Shown: piece by piece, positions 11,181 to 19,506 of the stretch | Numbering within the stretch: position 1 is the first letter of the stretch | How the letters are laid out: every line of letters starts with the position of its first letter | From: Maricaulis maris | Lineage (GTDB): Bacteria > Pseudomonadota > Alphaproteobacteria > Caulobacterales > Maricaulaceae | Direction of reading: 5' to 3' | Length of the DNA stretch: 64,000 bases | NCBI RefSeq assembly: GCF_036322705.1 | Contig: NZ_AP027270.1 | Location: 2,295,501 to 2,359,500 of the forward strand | Translations under genes and position numbers: made by a program | The notes under the pieces: model-generated | Databases searched by the model: none | What the model was told of the DNA's origin: nothing | Seen by the model: only the letters and a program-made list of their open reading frames with translations

Positions 11181-11390
11181 TCAAGCACGCGAGTCCTTGT
11201 CTTTGTGCGACGCAGCATCCTCATCTCGCGTCTCGAAACGCGCCTCGACGGCCCGCCGCGCCGCCTCGGCAGCGGTATCGCGCCGCTTGCGGCCACGCCC
11301 GGCAAAGGCGAGCCACAGGATGATGGCCAGCAGAACAAGAATGGCGGTCAGGAACATCTGGGCTGGGCTTTCGGCGTTTGGTCCAAACAT
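11181..11390 (-). CDS. Small single-pass membrane protein, unknown function
   Basis: 69 residues from the ATG at 11390, which has AAGG seven bases upstream. Residues 12-31 form one membrane segment (MFLTAILVLLAIILWLAFAG), followed by a highly charged Arg/Lys/Ala/Glu tail that is probably cytoplasmic. I do not recognise a family. It lies 70 bases upstream of glyQ on the same strand, so it may share the glyQ transcript. Codon use looks like that of the neighbours. A longer in-frame start 11 codons upstream lacks support. Confidence 0.5.
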   Translation of the reverse strand: MFGPNAESPAQMFLTAILVLLAIILWLAFAGRGRKRRDTAAEAARRAVEARFETRDEDAASHKDKDSRA

Positions 11391-11498
11391 TGATAACCTT
11401 GGCGGGACAGTTCCCGATAGCAATTTCGTGACTTGCCAGCCGGAACATAGACCGAAAAGCTGCTGGCACTCCAGCTATGCAGACCCAGGGCTACCACC

Positions 11499-11936
11499 AT
11501 GCTACGCCTCGCAGCGCTCACTCTCCTGCTGACGTCCCTGACCACCCAATCCGCGGCCGCCGAGGCGCCGGCTGGGCTCAAGACCCGGATCGATACCAAT
11601 GAGTTTGAGGCGATGGAGCAGTTCTACCGGACGGTTCTCGGCCTCGCCGTCGCGGACGCCTGGGACGAGAATGGTGATCGCGGTGTCATTTTCAGTGTCC
11701 CGGGCGGCGGGCAGATCGAACTGGGTGATGTTGCGGACGCACCGGATCCGGCTGGCCTTTCGATCCAGATCGAGGTCGAGGATGTGGCCGCCGAGCAATT
11801 CCGTATCGGCACGACCTGGCCGACTGAAGGGCCAAGCGAACGGCCCTGGGGGCTGACCTACCTCTACCTGACCGATCCCAGCGGGGTGGATATCATCCTC
11901 TACCAGCCGACCGCACCCGCGACGGGTGAGCCCTAA
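11499..11936 (+). CDS. Secreted VOC/glyoxalase-fold protein
   Basis: 145 residues with a signal peptide (MLRLAALTLLLTSLTTQSAAA, cut near residue 21). The rest is a single VOC-fold unit: FYRTVLGLAVADAW, a GVIFSVPGGGQIELGD strand, DPAGLSIQIEVEDV and a final WGLTYLYLTDPSGVDIILYQ strand, the usual end of glyoxalase/bleomycin-resistance domains. A periplasmic location is inferred. The substrate is unknown. Its stop codon overlaps the stop of the convergent methyltransferase gene by three bases. Confidence 0.75.
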   Translation: MLRLAALTLLLTSLTTQSAAAEAPAGLKTRIDTNEFEAMEQFYRTVLGLAVADAWDENGDRGVIFSVPGGGQIELGDVADAPDPAGLSIQIEVEDVAAEQFRIGTTWPTEGPSERPWGLTYLYLTDPSGVDIILYQPTAPATGEP

Positions 11937-12658
11937 CCCATCTCAAGCACGGCCCGGCCGCGCAGGATGGCGTCTGCCTCGGGCGAATGCCCCTCGCCCT
12001 CATGCAGCACCAGCGGGGCCAGCAGGACCAGCGGCGCCTTGCCGCCAATGGTCGCCTGCACGATGACCCGCTTGGCCGGTTCACCGGCACGCGGATGGAT
12101 CGGCTTGATCACCACCGAGCCGAAGGAGCGGTCGAGCGCGGTCAGGATGTCGGCGAGCCGGTCGGCACGGTGGATCAGGGTCAGCTTGCCCTTGGCTTTC
12201 AGCGCCCGCGCGGCGCAGCGCACCCAGTCGGCAAAGGGCACGTCGCCGGTCAGCCACGCGGCGCGCTTTTCATCCTTCGGGGCCCGCAGCGCGGAAGGAT
12301 CGTCGAAGAAGGGCGGGTTGAAGAAGACCTGATCGACCTTCAGCGAGGTGCCGAGCTGCATGATGTCGGCATTCTGTGTCCGCACCCGCGCGCCCATGCC
12401 ATTGGCCGCGGCGTTCTCGGTCGCCAGTGCCGCCGCCTCGGGATCCCGTTCGACGCCCACGAAACTGGCCCCGGTCAGACGCCAGGCGGCGCACAGAAGG
12501 GCCGCACCGGCGCCGCAGCCGAACTCGGCCAGCATCTCGCCCTCACCCGCGTTCAGTGCAGCCGCGAGCAGGCCGGCATCCATGCCGGCCCGATAGCCAT
12601 CCCTGCCCTGGCGCAGCACCACCCGGCCGTCGAGCAGACGATCCAGCGTGGTGGTCAT
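11933..12658 (-). CDS. TrmN6-like tRNA1(Val) adenine-N6 methyltransferase
   Basis: 241 residues of a class I SAM-dependent methyltransferase. The SAM loop is EFGCGAGAALL (residues 45-55), the acidic end of strand 2 is VGVERD (68-72), and the catalytic NPPF is at 114-117, typical of exocyclic-amine methyltransferases. The N-terminus TLDRLLDGRVVLRQGRDGYR matches YfiC/TrmN6, which modifies A37 of tRNA1(Val). Its start overlaps the stop of the DUF2007 gene by four bases (ATGA), so the two are translationally coupled. Exact target specificity is inferred. Confidence 0.8.
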   Translation of the reverse strand: MTTTLDRLLDGRVVLRQGRDGYRAGMDAGLLAAALNAGEGEMLAEFGCGAGAALLCAAWRLTGASFVGVERDPEAAALATENAAANGMGARVRTQNADIMQLGTSLKVDQVFFNPPFFDDPSALRAPKDEKRAAWLTGDVPFADWVRCAARALKAKGKLTLIHRADRLADILTALDRSFGSVVIKPIHPRAGEPAKRVIVQATIGGKAPLVLLAPLVLHEGEGHSPEADAILRGRAVLEMG

Positions 12659-12870
12659 GCGCCGTCTTCCTGCAGCTCCGCCAGCAGGCGCGCGGCCTCG
12701 TCGGCATCCTCGTCGATCACCATGATGCGGGTCCGGATCACCGGCAGGCCGCCGCCATACATGGACGACATGCCCTGATCGAGCACGATCGGCTCGATAT
12801 CCGCATCGCGCAGAAGCGATTGGGCGTAGGAGAGTTTGACCGGGTCATTGGTCCGCAGAACTTCTTTCAC
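12655..12870 (-). CDS. DUF2007 family small protein
   Basis: 71 residues, MKEVLRTNDPVKLSYAQSLL, with the DUF2007 pattern: a beta-alpha-beta unit reading an upstream Asn-Asp-Pro then VIDEDADEAARLLAEL at the C-terminus. DUF2007 proteins are called putative signal-transducing proteins and resemble PII-like folds. No function is proven. It is the first gene of a two-gene unit with the tRNA methyltransferase and is divergent from the polyprenyl synthase, with about 140 bases between them that must hold both promoters. Confidence 0.75.
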   Translation of the reverse strand: MKEVLRTNDPVKLSYAQSLLRDADIEPIVLDQGMSSMYGGGLPVIRTRIMVIDEDADEAARLLAELQEDGA

Positions 12871-13013
12871 GTGTGCGCCTCCGGGCGATCCGGGCCCGGC
12901 GGACGAGCGCCGCCGGACCTGTGCTGTTTCGTCACCGCCCCTCGCGCTTGCCGGGCGGTCGCTCGATTTCTATTGTCCAAGGCAAGACTGCATGCATCAA
13001 GAGGACAGCTGGC

Positions 13014-14045
13014 GTGGACAGCATGGTGAGTGTCAAGGCGACAGCCGCGGCGAAGACGGCCGACATCCCCAATGCGGCCGAAGCGCTGGCCGCTTTGGCC
13101 TATGATGACATGCGCCGCGTTGATGCCCTGATCATCGAGCGTCTGGACAGCCATGTTGCGCTGATCCCGGAACTCGCCCGCTATCTGATCGAGGCCGGCG
13201 GCAAGCGCGTGCGTCCGATGATCACCGTCGCCGCTGCCAACATGATCGGCCATGACGACATCGCACCGCTCAAACTGGCCGCGGCTGTCGAATTCATCCA
13301 CACCGCCACCCTGCTGCATGACGACGTCGTCGACGAAAGCGGCATGCGACGCGGCAAGGTCGCGGCCAATCTGGTCTGGGGCAATGCCTCCAGCGTGCTG
13401 GTCGGCGACTTCCTGTTTGCCCGCTCCTTCTCGCTGATGGTCGAAGCCGGCTCGATGAAGGCGCTTGGCGTGCTTTCCGATGCCGCCTCGACGATCGCCG
13501 AGGGCGAGGTGCGCCAGCTCTCCTCGGTCAAGGATGTCGGCGTCTCGGTCGAGACCTACATGCAGATCATCGACGCCAAGACCGCGGCCCTGTTTGCCGC
13601 CGCAGCGCAGGTTTCCGGCATTGTCGCGGGACGCTCGATCGAGGAGGAACAGGCGCTGGAAACCTATGGCCGCGAACTCGGCCTCGCCTTCCAGCTGGTC
13701 GATGACGCCCTCGACTATGGCGGTGCCTCGGCCAAGCTCGGCAAGTCGACCGGCGATGATTTCCGCGAGGGCAAGGTGACCCTGCCGGTCGCGCTCGCCA
13801 TCGCCGCGGCCTCCGGCGAGGAAAGTGCGTTCTGGACCCGCGTCATCGCTGAAGGCGAGCAGGCCGACGGTGATTTCGACCAGGCCATTCGGCTGATCCG
13901 GACCCATGGCGCACTCGAAGCCACGGTCAACCAGGCCCGCACCCATGCCCGCCGCGCCCGCGAGGCGCTGGCGATCTTCCCGCACAACAAGTGGCGGACC
14001 GCCCTGGTCAATCTCGCCGACTTCGTGGTCGACCGGGCCTACTGA
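13014..14045 (+). CDS. ispB: Long-chain polyprenyl diphosphate synthase (octaprenyl type)
   Basis: About 340 residues. The first aspartate-rich motif LLHDDVVDES (around residues 98-107) and the second FQLVDDALDYGG (about 224-235) bind the magnesium-diphosphate. GGKRVRP near residue 60 binds isopentenyl diphosphate. It makes the side chain for ubiquinone. Two starts are possible: GTG at 13014, which has AGAGGA eight to ten bases upstream, and ATG at 13023 three codons later. I chose the GTG because of the ribosome binding site. The frame is open further upstream without a start signal. Product chain length cannot be read from sequence with certainty. Confidence 0.9.
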   Translation: MDSMVSVKATAAAKTADIPNAAEALAALAYDDMRRVDALIIERLDSHVALIPELARYLIEAGGKRVRPMITVAAANMIGHDDIAPLKLAAAVEFIHTATLLHDDVVDESGMRRGKVAANLVWGNASSVLVGDFLFARSFSLMVEAGSMKALGVLSDAASTIAEGEVRQLSSVKDVGVSVETYMQIIDAKTAALFAAAAQVSGIVAGRSIEEEQALETYGRELGLAFQLVDDALDYGGASAKLGKSTGDDFREGKVTLPVALAIAAASGEESAFWTRVIAEGEQADGDFDQAIRLIRTHGALEATVNQARTHARRAREALAIFPHNKWRTALVNLADFVVDRAY

Positions 14046-15052
14046 TACACGTCCAGACCGCGTGAACGGGCCTGCCGGCGCCAGCGCCGGTGCAGCAGGC
14101 TGAAAGCGATCACGGCCACTCCGAAGCTCAGCGGCCAGGCGACCGGCGGCAGGGCCGGGGCCAGAAGGGCCAGAGCACCGCAGCCCAAACTCATCCCACC
14201 CCAGATCAGCGCCACCCGGCGATGGCTGTGCCCCATGGCGATCAGCAGCTGATAGCTGTGTGCCCGATGCGCGACAAAGGGTGAGCGTCCGGCCCGGACC
14301 CGGGCGGCCATGGTCAGGAGGACATCGCCGAGCAGCGGCAGGACGAGAAGCGGGACAAGCCAGACCGAGCCGGATGGTGCGGTGGAGGCCCAGGCCAGCG
14401 CCAGTCCGGCGAAGATCACCGCCGCCCCCAGCGAGCCGGCATCGCCGCTGAACAAGGTCCCCCGTGCGGACAGGAGCGGCGCATTCCAGATCGAGAAACC
14501 GGCCAATGCGAGCGCCAATGCGAGGGCGCCCAGACCGATGCTGCCGGGTGCCAACCAGGCCAGCGCCAGCGCGGCGGGGATCAGGGCGGCGGCCATCAGA
14601 CCGTCCGACCCGTCCATGAAGTTGACGGCATTGGCGAGTGTGAACACGAACAGCGCCGAGCCCAGCCAGCCGATCATCCATGGCAGGGCGATGCCAAGCT
14701 CGGTGACCGGTCCGGCCATGCCCGCGAGCGCGAGACTGATCAGCGTCAGGACCAGGAATTTCAACCGCTCGCCCAAGGTGAACAGGTCATCGAGAAAGCC
14801 CAGCGCTGCGGCCAGCACGGTGCAGATCGCAACACCGGCAAGGGCCGCACCCTCGCTCGGCGCCGCGATCGGGATCAGCCAGAGCGCCGCAAGAAAGCCG
14901 GTGACAATTCCCAGCCCGCCGCCGCGCGGCGTCGGGGCGGCGTGGTTGGAGCGTGCATTGGGATGGTCGAGAATACCGGCGCGGCGCACCAGTCCGGCGG
15001 TGACCGCGGCAACGATGAAGGCCACCAGCAAAGGCAAGACCGCTCCCGTCAT
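14039..15052 (-). CDS. MraY/WecA-like polyprenyl-phosphate sugar-1-phosphate transferase
   Basis: 337 residues with about ten membrane segments. Family motifs are RSNHAAPTPRGGGLGI near residue 35, LGFLDDLF near 83, the catalytic ANAVNFMDGSDGLMA near 140 and the sugar-recognition HRAHSYQLL loop near 263. The enzyme would move a sugar-1-phosphate from a UDP-sugar to undecaprenyl phosphate, starting O-antigen or another surface glycan. The HRxH loop fits the WecA side more than MraY. Its ATG overlaps the ispE stop (ATGA), so it is coupled to ispE. Its stop lies seven bases inside the convergent ispB gene. Confidence 0.85.
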   Translation of the reverse strand: MTGAVLPLLVAFIVAAVTAGLVRRAGILDHPNARSNHAAPTPRGGGLGIVTGFLAALWLIPIAAPSEGAALAGVAICTVLAAALGFLDDLFTLGERLKFLVLTLISLALAGMAGPVTELGIALPWMIGWLGSALFVFTLANAVNFMDGSDGLMAAALIPAALALAWLAPGSIGLGALALALALAGFSIWNAPLLSARGTLFSGDAGSLGAAVIFAGLALAWASTAPSGSVWLVPLLVLPLLGDVLLTMAARVRAGRSPFVAHRAHSYQLLIAMGHSHRRVALIWGGMSLGCGALALLAPALPPVAWPLSFGVAVIAFSLLHRRWRRQARSRGLDVYQ

Positions 15053-15903
15053 CCGCTCGTCCCGCCGAGCTGAACCGCCACCGCGAACCCGTCCCAGGCC
15101 TCGGCGGCCGCTTGGGCACTGGCGCGGTCGCGACAAAGGGCAAAACAGCTCGCTCCGGAGCCCGACATGCGGGCCAGCTCGACCCCGTCGCGCATCCGCA
15201 GCCAGTCCAGCGCCGCTGCGATCTCCGGATGCCGGGCAATGGCCGGCGCTTCCAGGTCATTGCGCTCCTCGCGCAGCCAATCGAGGCGGTTATCGCCCAT
15301 CGGGCCGGCTTCCGCGAGGGCGGCCGGCTCCGCAGCATCGAACGCCTTGAAGATCGGGCCCGTCGGGACGGCAATGCCCGGATTGAGGATGACCGCATCA
15401 AACGGATCAAAGGCCGGTAGGATATCAATCCACTCACCGATCCCGCGCATGCGCAGTGGCCGCGAATAGAGACAGGCCGGCACATCCGCGCCAAGGGTCA
15501 GGCCAAGCTCGGCGAGACGATCGAGCGGCCAGTCCAGTTCCCAGAGTCGGTTGAGCGCGCGCAGCGTCGCTGCCGCATCGGCCGAGCCGCCACCAAGACC
15601 GGCCTCGACCGGAATCTGCTTGTCGAGCCGGATCATGGCACCATCGGCCAGGCCAGCCGCAGACTGCAGGGCCCGGGCCGCCTGCAGGACCAAATTGGAC
15701 CCGTCGGCGGGCAGCGACCGCGAGGCCTCGCCGGACAGGGTCAGCAGGATGCCCGGGGCCGGCCGCACCTCGACCGTGTCGCCCCAATCGGCGAACACGA
15801 CGAGGCTATCGAGGGGATGATAGCCATCGGCCCGCGGTGCGCCGACGCGCAGGGTCAGATTGACCTTGGCGGCAGCGCGCTCGCTGAGCACGACGCTACT
15901 CAC
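15049..15903 (-). CDS. ispE: 4-diphosphocytidyl-2-C-methyl-D-erythritol kinase
   Basis: 284 residues from the GTG at 15903, whose GTGA overlaps the stop of the upstream TPR gene. This places SERAAAKVNLTLRV at the N-terminus, as in IspE. The GHMP kinase ATP loop is PVEAGLGGGSADAAATL and the C-terminal motif is ARMSGSGASCFAL. The enzyme phosphorylates CDP-methylerythritol in the non-mevalonate isoprenoid pathway. ispH of the same pathway is at 50.1 kb. The frame is open 60 codons further upstream, but that part is the shadow of the TPR gene. Confidence 0.95.
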   Translation of the reverse strand: MSSVVLSERAAAKVNLTLRVGAPRADGYHPLDSLVVFADWGDTVEVRPAPGILLTLSGEASRSLPADGSNLVLQAARALQSAAGLADGAMIRLDKQIPVEAGLGGGSADAAATLRALNRLWELDWPLDRLAELGLTLGADVPACLYSRPLRMRGIGEWIDILPAFDPFDAVILNPGIAVPTGPIFKAFDAAEPAALAEAGPMGDNRLDWLREERNDLEAPAIARHPEIAAALDWLRMRDGVELARMSGSGASCFALCRDRASAQAAAEAWDGFAVAVQLGGTSG

Positions 15904-17630
15904 GGCTCGCCGGCAGCGTCTTCCGCCGCCCGGCTGATGTCCTCGACCACCTGATGCGCCTCGCCGGGCGGATGGCCATTGGCGATGCGGTATTCGAGCC
16001 CGTCGCGCTGGTCCGGGCTGGGATCGAGATCGAGCGAACGGCGCCACTGGAAACCGGCTTCCAGCTCGCGCCCGACCTGCCAATAGGCATCGCCGAGATG
16101 ATAATTCGCCGTCGCATTGCCGGGCACGAGCGCCGCAGCGCGCTCGAGCGCCTCGACAGCCGCTTCATAGTTTTGCAGCCGGTAATGCGCCCAACCGAGA
16201 CTGTCGATGACATTGCCGTTTTCCGGGTCGAGCTCGGCCGCGAGCAGGATCATCTCGAAAGCCTCGTCGATCCGCTCACCGCGGTCGATCCAGAAATAGC
16301 CGAGATCATTCAGGATGGCGCTTTCACGCGGCGCCAGCGCCAGAGCGTCAAGATAATGACGTTCGGCAGACGGCCAGTCATCGGCATCGAGATAGCAGGC
16401 AGCCGCATAGTAGTGATGACGCCAGCTGCCCGGCTCATTGGCCATGTCCCGCTCGGCGATCACGGCTTCGTAAAGCCCCGTCGCTTCGGAACAGCCGCCC
16501 TGGACCCGCAGCAGATCAGCCAGCAGGAGCCGCGCTTCAATATCGCCGGTCTCGTCGACCAGCCGCCGCGCCATCAAGGTCGCCTGCTCGGTCCGGGCCA
16601 GCCGCCCCAGCAGCCAGATGCGGTCGAAATCGGCGGCAAAGCGGAACGGGCCCGGTACCACCGCCGCATATTCCACAAGGGCCGCCTCGGGCAGGCCGAT
16701 GCGCTCCAGCGTCCCGGCCAGGGTCAGCCGCGTCGGGGCATAATCGGGATCGAGGCGCTGGACCATGCGCAGATAGATGGCCGACAGGTCCATGTCCGCC
16801 TGACCGGCCAGGTCGGAGGCCGGGCCGAACAGGGAGCGCGCCGCCATTTGCGGAACCGAGAGCCGGCGCTGCGGCCGCTGACCGGCCTCCAGACGGCGCA
16901 GGGCCTCATTCACGAAGGGCTCGGCCGGGTTCGCCTCGCGATTGCTCTCATAGAGCACCCACGCATCGTCGATACGGCCCTGTCGCTCCAGAAAATTGCC
17001 ATACATTTCCGTAGCCAGACGCGGGAAAACCGAGGAATAGGTCGCCGTTCGATAGGCCGCGTCGGCGGCGTCCATTTCCCCGGCGATATCGGCCAGCATC
17101 GCCTTGTGCAGCCACAGGTGAGCAGACAGGAAGCCGGGCGCGAGGGTCTCGTTGGCGGCATCCATCGCCGCCACCGTCTGCCCGTCGCCCATCAGCGCCC
17201 ACTGCAGGAGCAGGTCACGCAGGAGCGTATTGAAAGGGCCGTAATCGGGCGCAGCCTCAAGGCTGGCAATCGCTGCGCGATAGTCGCGGCGCGCGATCTG
17301 GTCTGTCGCGACATAGAGTGTCGCCAGGCGGCTCGGATCGCCGGCTTCGACGGTTGTCTGCGCGAGTTGCGCCGCGTGTTCGCCATCACCGGACAGCAGC
17401 GTCGTGATGAAGGCGCGGTCGGCGAGCGTGGCATTGCCAGGCGCCTGGCCGAGCGCGCGGGTGTAATTTGCCGCTGCACCGTCGACATCCCGGTTCACGC
17501 CGGCATAGCGGGCGGCGAGGAAGGCCCCGTAGACAGAGGTTTCGTCGTCGGGCGGCGCGGTCGAACTGGCACAGGATGTGAGCGCCGAAGCGGCCAGCAA
17601 AAGGGCGAGAATGCGGACAGGAGAACTCAT
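15900..17630 (-). CDS. TPR-repeat lipoprotein
   Basis: 576 residues starting MSSPVRILALLLAASALTSCAS, a lipoprotein signal with lipobox LTSC (Cys 19). The rest is mainly helical repeats of TPR type. Clear units near the C-terminus include ILNDLGYFWIDRGERIDEA, VIDSLGWAHYRLQNYEAAV and ANYHLGDAYWQVGRELEA. Proteins of this kind act as periplasmic or outer-membrane scaffolds. No specific partner is known. It is the first gene of a unit with ispE and the MraY/WecA-like gene, coupled to ispE by a GTGA overlap. That suggests a cell-envelope setting but does not prove it. Confidence 0.8.
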   Translation of the reverse strand: MSSPVRILALLLAASALTSCASSTAPPDDETSVYGAFLAARYAGVNRDVDGAAANYTRALGQAPGNATLADRAFITTLLSGDGEHAAQLAQTTVEAGDPSRLATLYVATDQIARRDYRAAIASLEAAPDYGPFNTLLRDLLLQWALMGDGQTVAAMDAANETLAPGFLSAHLWLHKAMLADIAGEMDAADAAYRTATYSSVFPRLATEMYGNFLERQGRIDDAWVLYESNREANPAEPFVNEALRRLEAGQRPQRRLSVPQMAARSLFGPASDLAGQADMDLSAIYLRMVQRLDPDYAPTRLTLAGTLERIGLPEAALVEYAAVVPGPFRFAADFDRIWLLGRLARTEQATLMARRLVDETGDIEARLLLADLLRVQGGCSEATGLYEAVIAERDMANEPGSWRHHYYAAACYLDADDWPSAERHYLDALALAPRESAILNDLGYFWIDRGERIDEAFEMILLAAELDPENGNVIDSLGWAHYRLQNYEAAVEALERAAALVPGNATANYHLGDAYWQVGRELEAGFQWRRSLDLDPSPDQRDGLEYRIANGHPPGEAHQVVEDISRAAEDAAGEP

Positions 17631-17684
17631 GCCGACATGCTCGCCCTGCTGGCTGTCCGGCGCAAGGGCCGGAGGCGGTAATGA

Positions 17685-19358
17685 CTACATATTCGCGTAC
17701 ATCGGACCGCCGCCGCCCTCGGGCGTCGTCCAGTTGATGTTCTGGTTGGGGTCCTTGATGTCGCACGTCTTGCAGTGGACGCAGTTCTGCGCGTTGATCT
17801 GGAAGCGTTTTTCGCCACTGCTCTCGTCTTCGATCCACTCATAGACGCCGGCCGGGCAATAGCGCGCCGACGGGCCGTCGAACACGCCCAGTTCAGACAT
17901 CTTCTGCAGCTCGTCATCGGAGAGCTTGAGATGGATCGGCTGGTCTTCCTCGTGGTTGGTGTTCGAGATGAAGACCGAGGACAGGCGATCAAAGGTCAGA
18001 ACGCCATCCGGCTTGGGATAATTGATCTTCTTGTGCTTGGACGCGGGCTCCAGGCTTTCCGCATCGGTCTTGCCATGACCCATGGTGCCGAACGGCGACC
18101 AGCCCCCGAAAATCGTGTTGCACCACATGTCGAGCCCGCCCATGGCAACGCCCCAGAAAGTGCCGAGCTTGGACCAGAGCGGCTTCACATTGCGGACCCG
18201 CTTGAGATCCTTGGCGACCCAGGAGGCGTCATAGGCGGCCTGGTATTCGGTCAGCTCGTCGTGTTGACGACCATCGGCCAGGGCCGCGAACACGCTCTCG
18301 GCGGCCAGCATGCCGGTCTTCATGGCGTTATGGCTGCCCTTGATGCGCGGCACGTTGACGAAACCGGCCGAGCAACCGATCAGGCCACCACCCGGGAAGG
18401 CGAGCTTTGGCACCGACTGGTAGCCCCCCTCTGTGATCGCGCGGGCACCATAGGAGATCCGCTCCCCGCCCTCGAACACCGGCGACAGGGCCGGGTGCGT
18501 CTTGAGACGCTGGAATTCCTCGAACGGCGAGAGATAGGGATTCTTGTAGTTCAGGTGCACGACATAGCCGACCGACACCAGACCATCGCCGAAATGATAC
18601 ATGAAGGAGCCGCCGCCGGTCTTGCCGTCGAGCGGCCAGCCCATCGTGTGCTTGACCATGCCCGGCTTGTGGTTCTCCGGCTTCACGCGCCAGAGCTCCT
18701 TGATGCCGATACCGAATTTCTGCGGTTCCTTGCCCTCGGACAGGTTGAAGCGGCTGATCAGCTTCTTGGCCAGCGAGCCCCGCGCGCCTTCGGCGATCAG
18801 CGTATACTTGCCGCGCAGCTCCATGCCGGGCTGGTAGCCGTCCTTGTGACCGCCATCGCGGGCGACCCCGAAATCACCGGTCACAACGCCCTTGATGGCC
18901 CCGTCTTCCTCAATGAGGTCAGCCGCCGGGAAACCGGGATAGATCTCGACACCCATGCCTTCGGCCTGCTCGGCCAGCCAGCGGCAGACATTGGCGAGCG
19001 AGACGATATAGCAGCCGTGATTGCTCATCAGCGGCGGGAAGAGAAGGGTCGGCAGACTGATCGACCCGGCCTCGCCCAGGACTTCGAAGATGTCGGTCTT
19101 GACCGGATCATTGAACGGCGCGCCCATTTCCTTCCAGTCGGGGAAGAGCTCGTTGATCGCCTTGGGATCGACGACAGCGCCGGAGAGGATATGGGCGCCG
19201 ACCTCGGCTCCCTTTTCCAGAACGGCGATCGTGATCTCCGAACCGGCCTCGGCGGCCATCTGCTTGAGACGGATAGCCGCGGACAGGCCGGACGGGCCGC
19301 CACCGACTATGATGACGTCGTATTCCATGGATTCACGTTCAATTGCGGTGTCGGTCAT
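17685..19358 (-). CDS. Electron transfer flavoprotein-ubiquinone oxidoreductase
   Basis: 557 residues. The FAD dinucleotide loop VIIVGGGPSGLSAAIRL is at residues 15-31. The quinone/membrane-contact region is in the middle (HTMGWPLDGKTGGGSFMYH). A C-terminal [4Fe-4S] domain carries CPAGVYEW and NAQNCVHCKTCDIKDP. The enzyme passes electrons from ETF, reduced by acyl-CoA and other dehydrogenases, to ubiquinone at the inner membrane. It is a single leftward gene, divergent from the uracil-DNA glycosylase. ETF subunits are not in the window. Confidence 0.96.
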   Translation of the reverse strand: MTDTAIERESMEYDVIIVGGGPSGLSAAIRLKQMAAEAGSEITIAVLEKGAEVGAHILSGAVVDPKAINELFPDWKEMGAPFNDPVKTDIFEVLGEAGSISLPTLLFPPLMSNHGCYIVSLANVCRWLAEQAEGMGVEIYPGFPAADLIEEDGAIKGVVTGDFGVARDGGHKDGYQPGMELRGKYTLIAEGARGSLAKKLISRFNLSEGKEPQKFGIGIKELWRVKPENHKPGMVKHTMGWPLDGKTGGGSFMYHFGDGLVSVGYVVHLNYKNPYLSPFEEFQRLKTHPALSPVFEGGERISYGARAITEGGYQSVPKLAFPGGGLIGCSAGFVNVPRIKGSHNAMKTGMLAAESVFAALADGRQHDELTEYQAAYDASWVAKDLKRVRNVKPLWSKLGTFWGVAMGGLDMWCNTIFGGWSPFGTMGHGKTDAESLEPASKHKKINYPKPDGVLTFDRLSSVFISNTNHEEDQPIHLKLSDDELQKMSELGVFDGPSARYCPAGVYEWIEDESSGEKRFQINAQNCVHCKTCDIKDPNQNINWTTPEGGGGPMYANM

Positions 19359-19487
19359 CAGGCTGGCACCCTTCCCTCTACGTGTTCAGCGTCTGTTTAA
19401 TGCGGTGTTCGGCTTGCAGGTCTTCGGTCATACCCTAGGATCGAATACCCATCTAGCGCGTCCCGCCGTCGGGATCAAAGCTATTAC

Positions 19488-19505
19488 GTTAACGTGCACG
19501 TCAAC
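19488..19505. promoter_or_regulatory. Near-perfect 18-bp palindrome next to the UDG start codon
   Basis: GTTAACGTGCACGTCAAC reads almost identically on both strands, with one mismatched pair, centred on GTGCAC. It ends one base before the ATG at 19507 and lies in the divergent promoter region between ETF-QO and the glycosylase. It could be a dimeric repressor site. The binding protein is unknown. Confidence 0.4.
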
Positions 19506-19506
19506 C

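Noticed and set aside
12867-14681. 604-codon minus-strand frame opposite the polyprenyl synthase
   Set aside because: It covers the antisense of ispB and part of the glycosyltransferase gene in another frame. The true genes have complete motifs.
15954-19400. Two long plus-strand frames (575 and 541 codons) opposite the TPR lipoprotein and ETF-QO
   Set aside because: Both are shadows of well-supported minus-strand genes.
19488-19505. CtrA box at the UDG promoter
   Set aside because: TTAA is followed by GTCA at N7, not a TTAA half-site. The palindrome is a better description.
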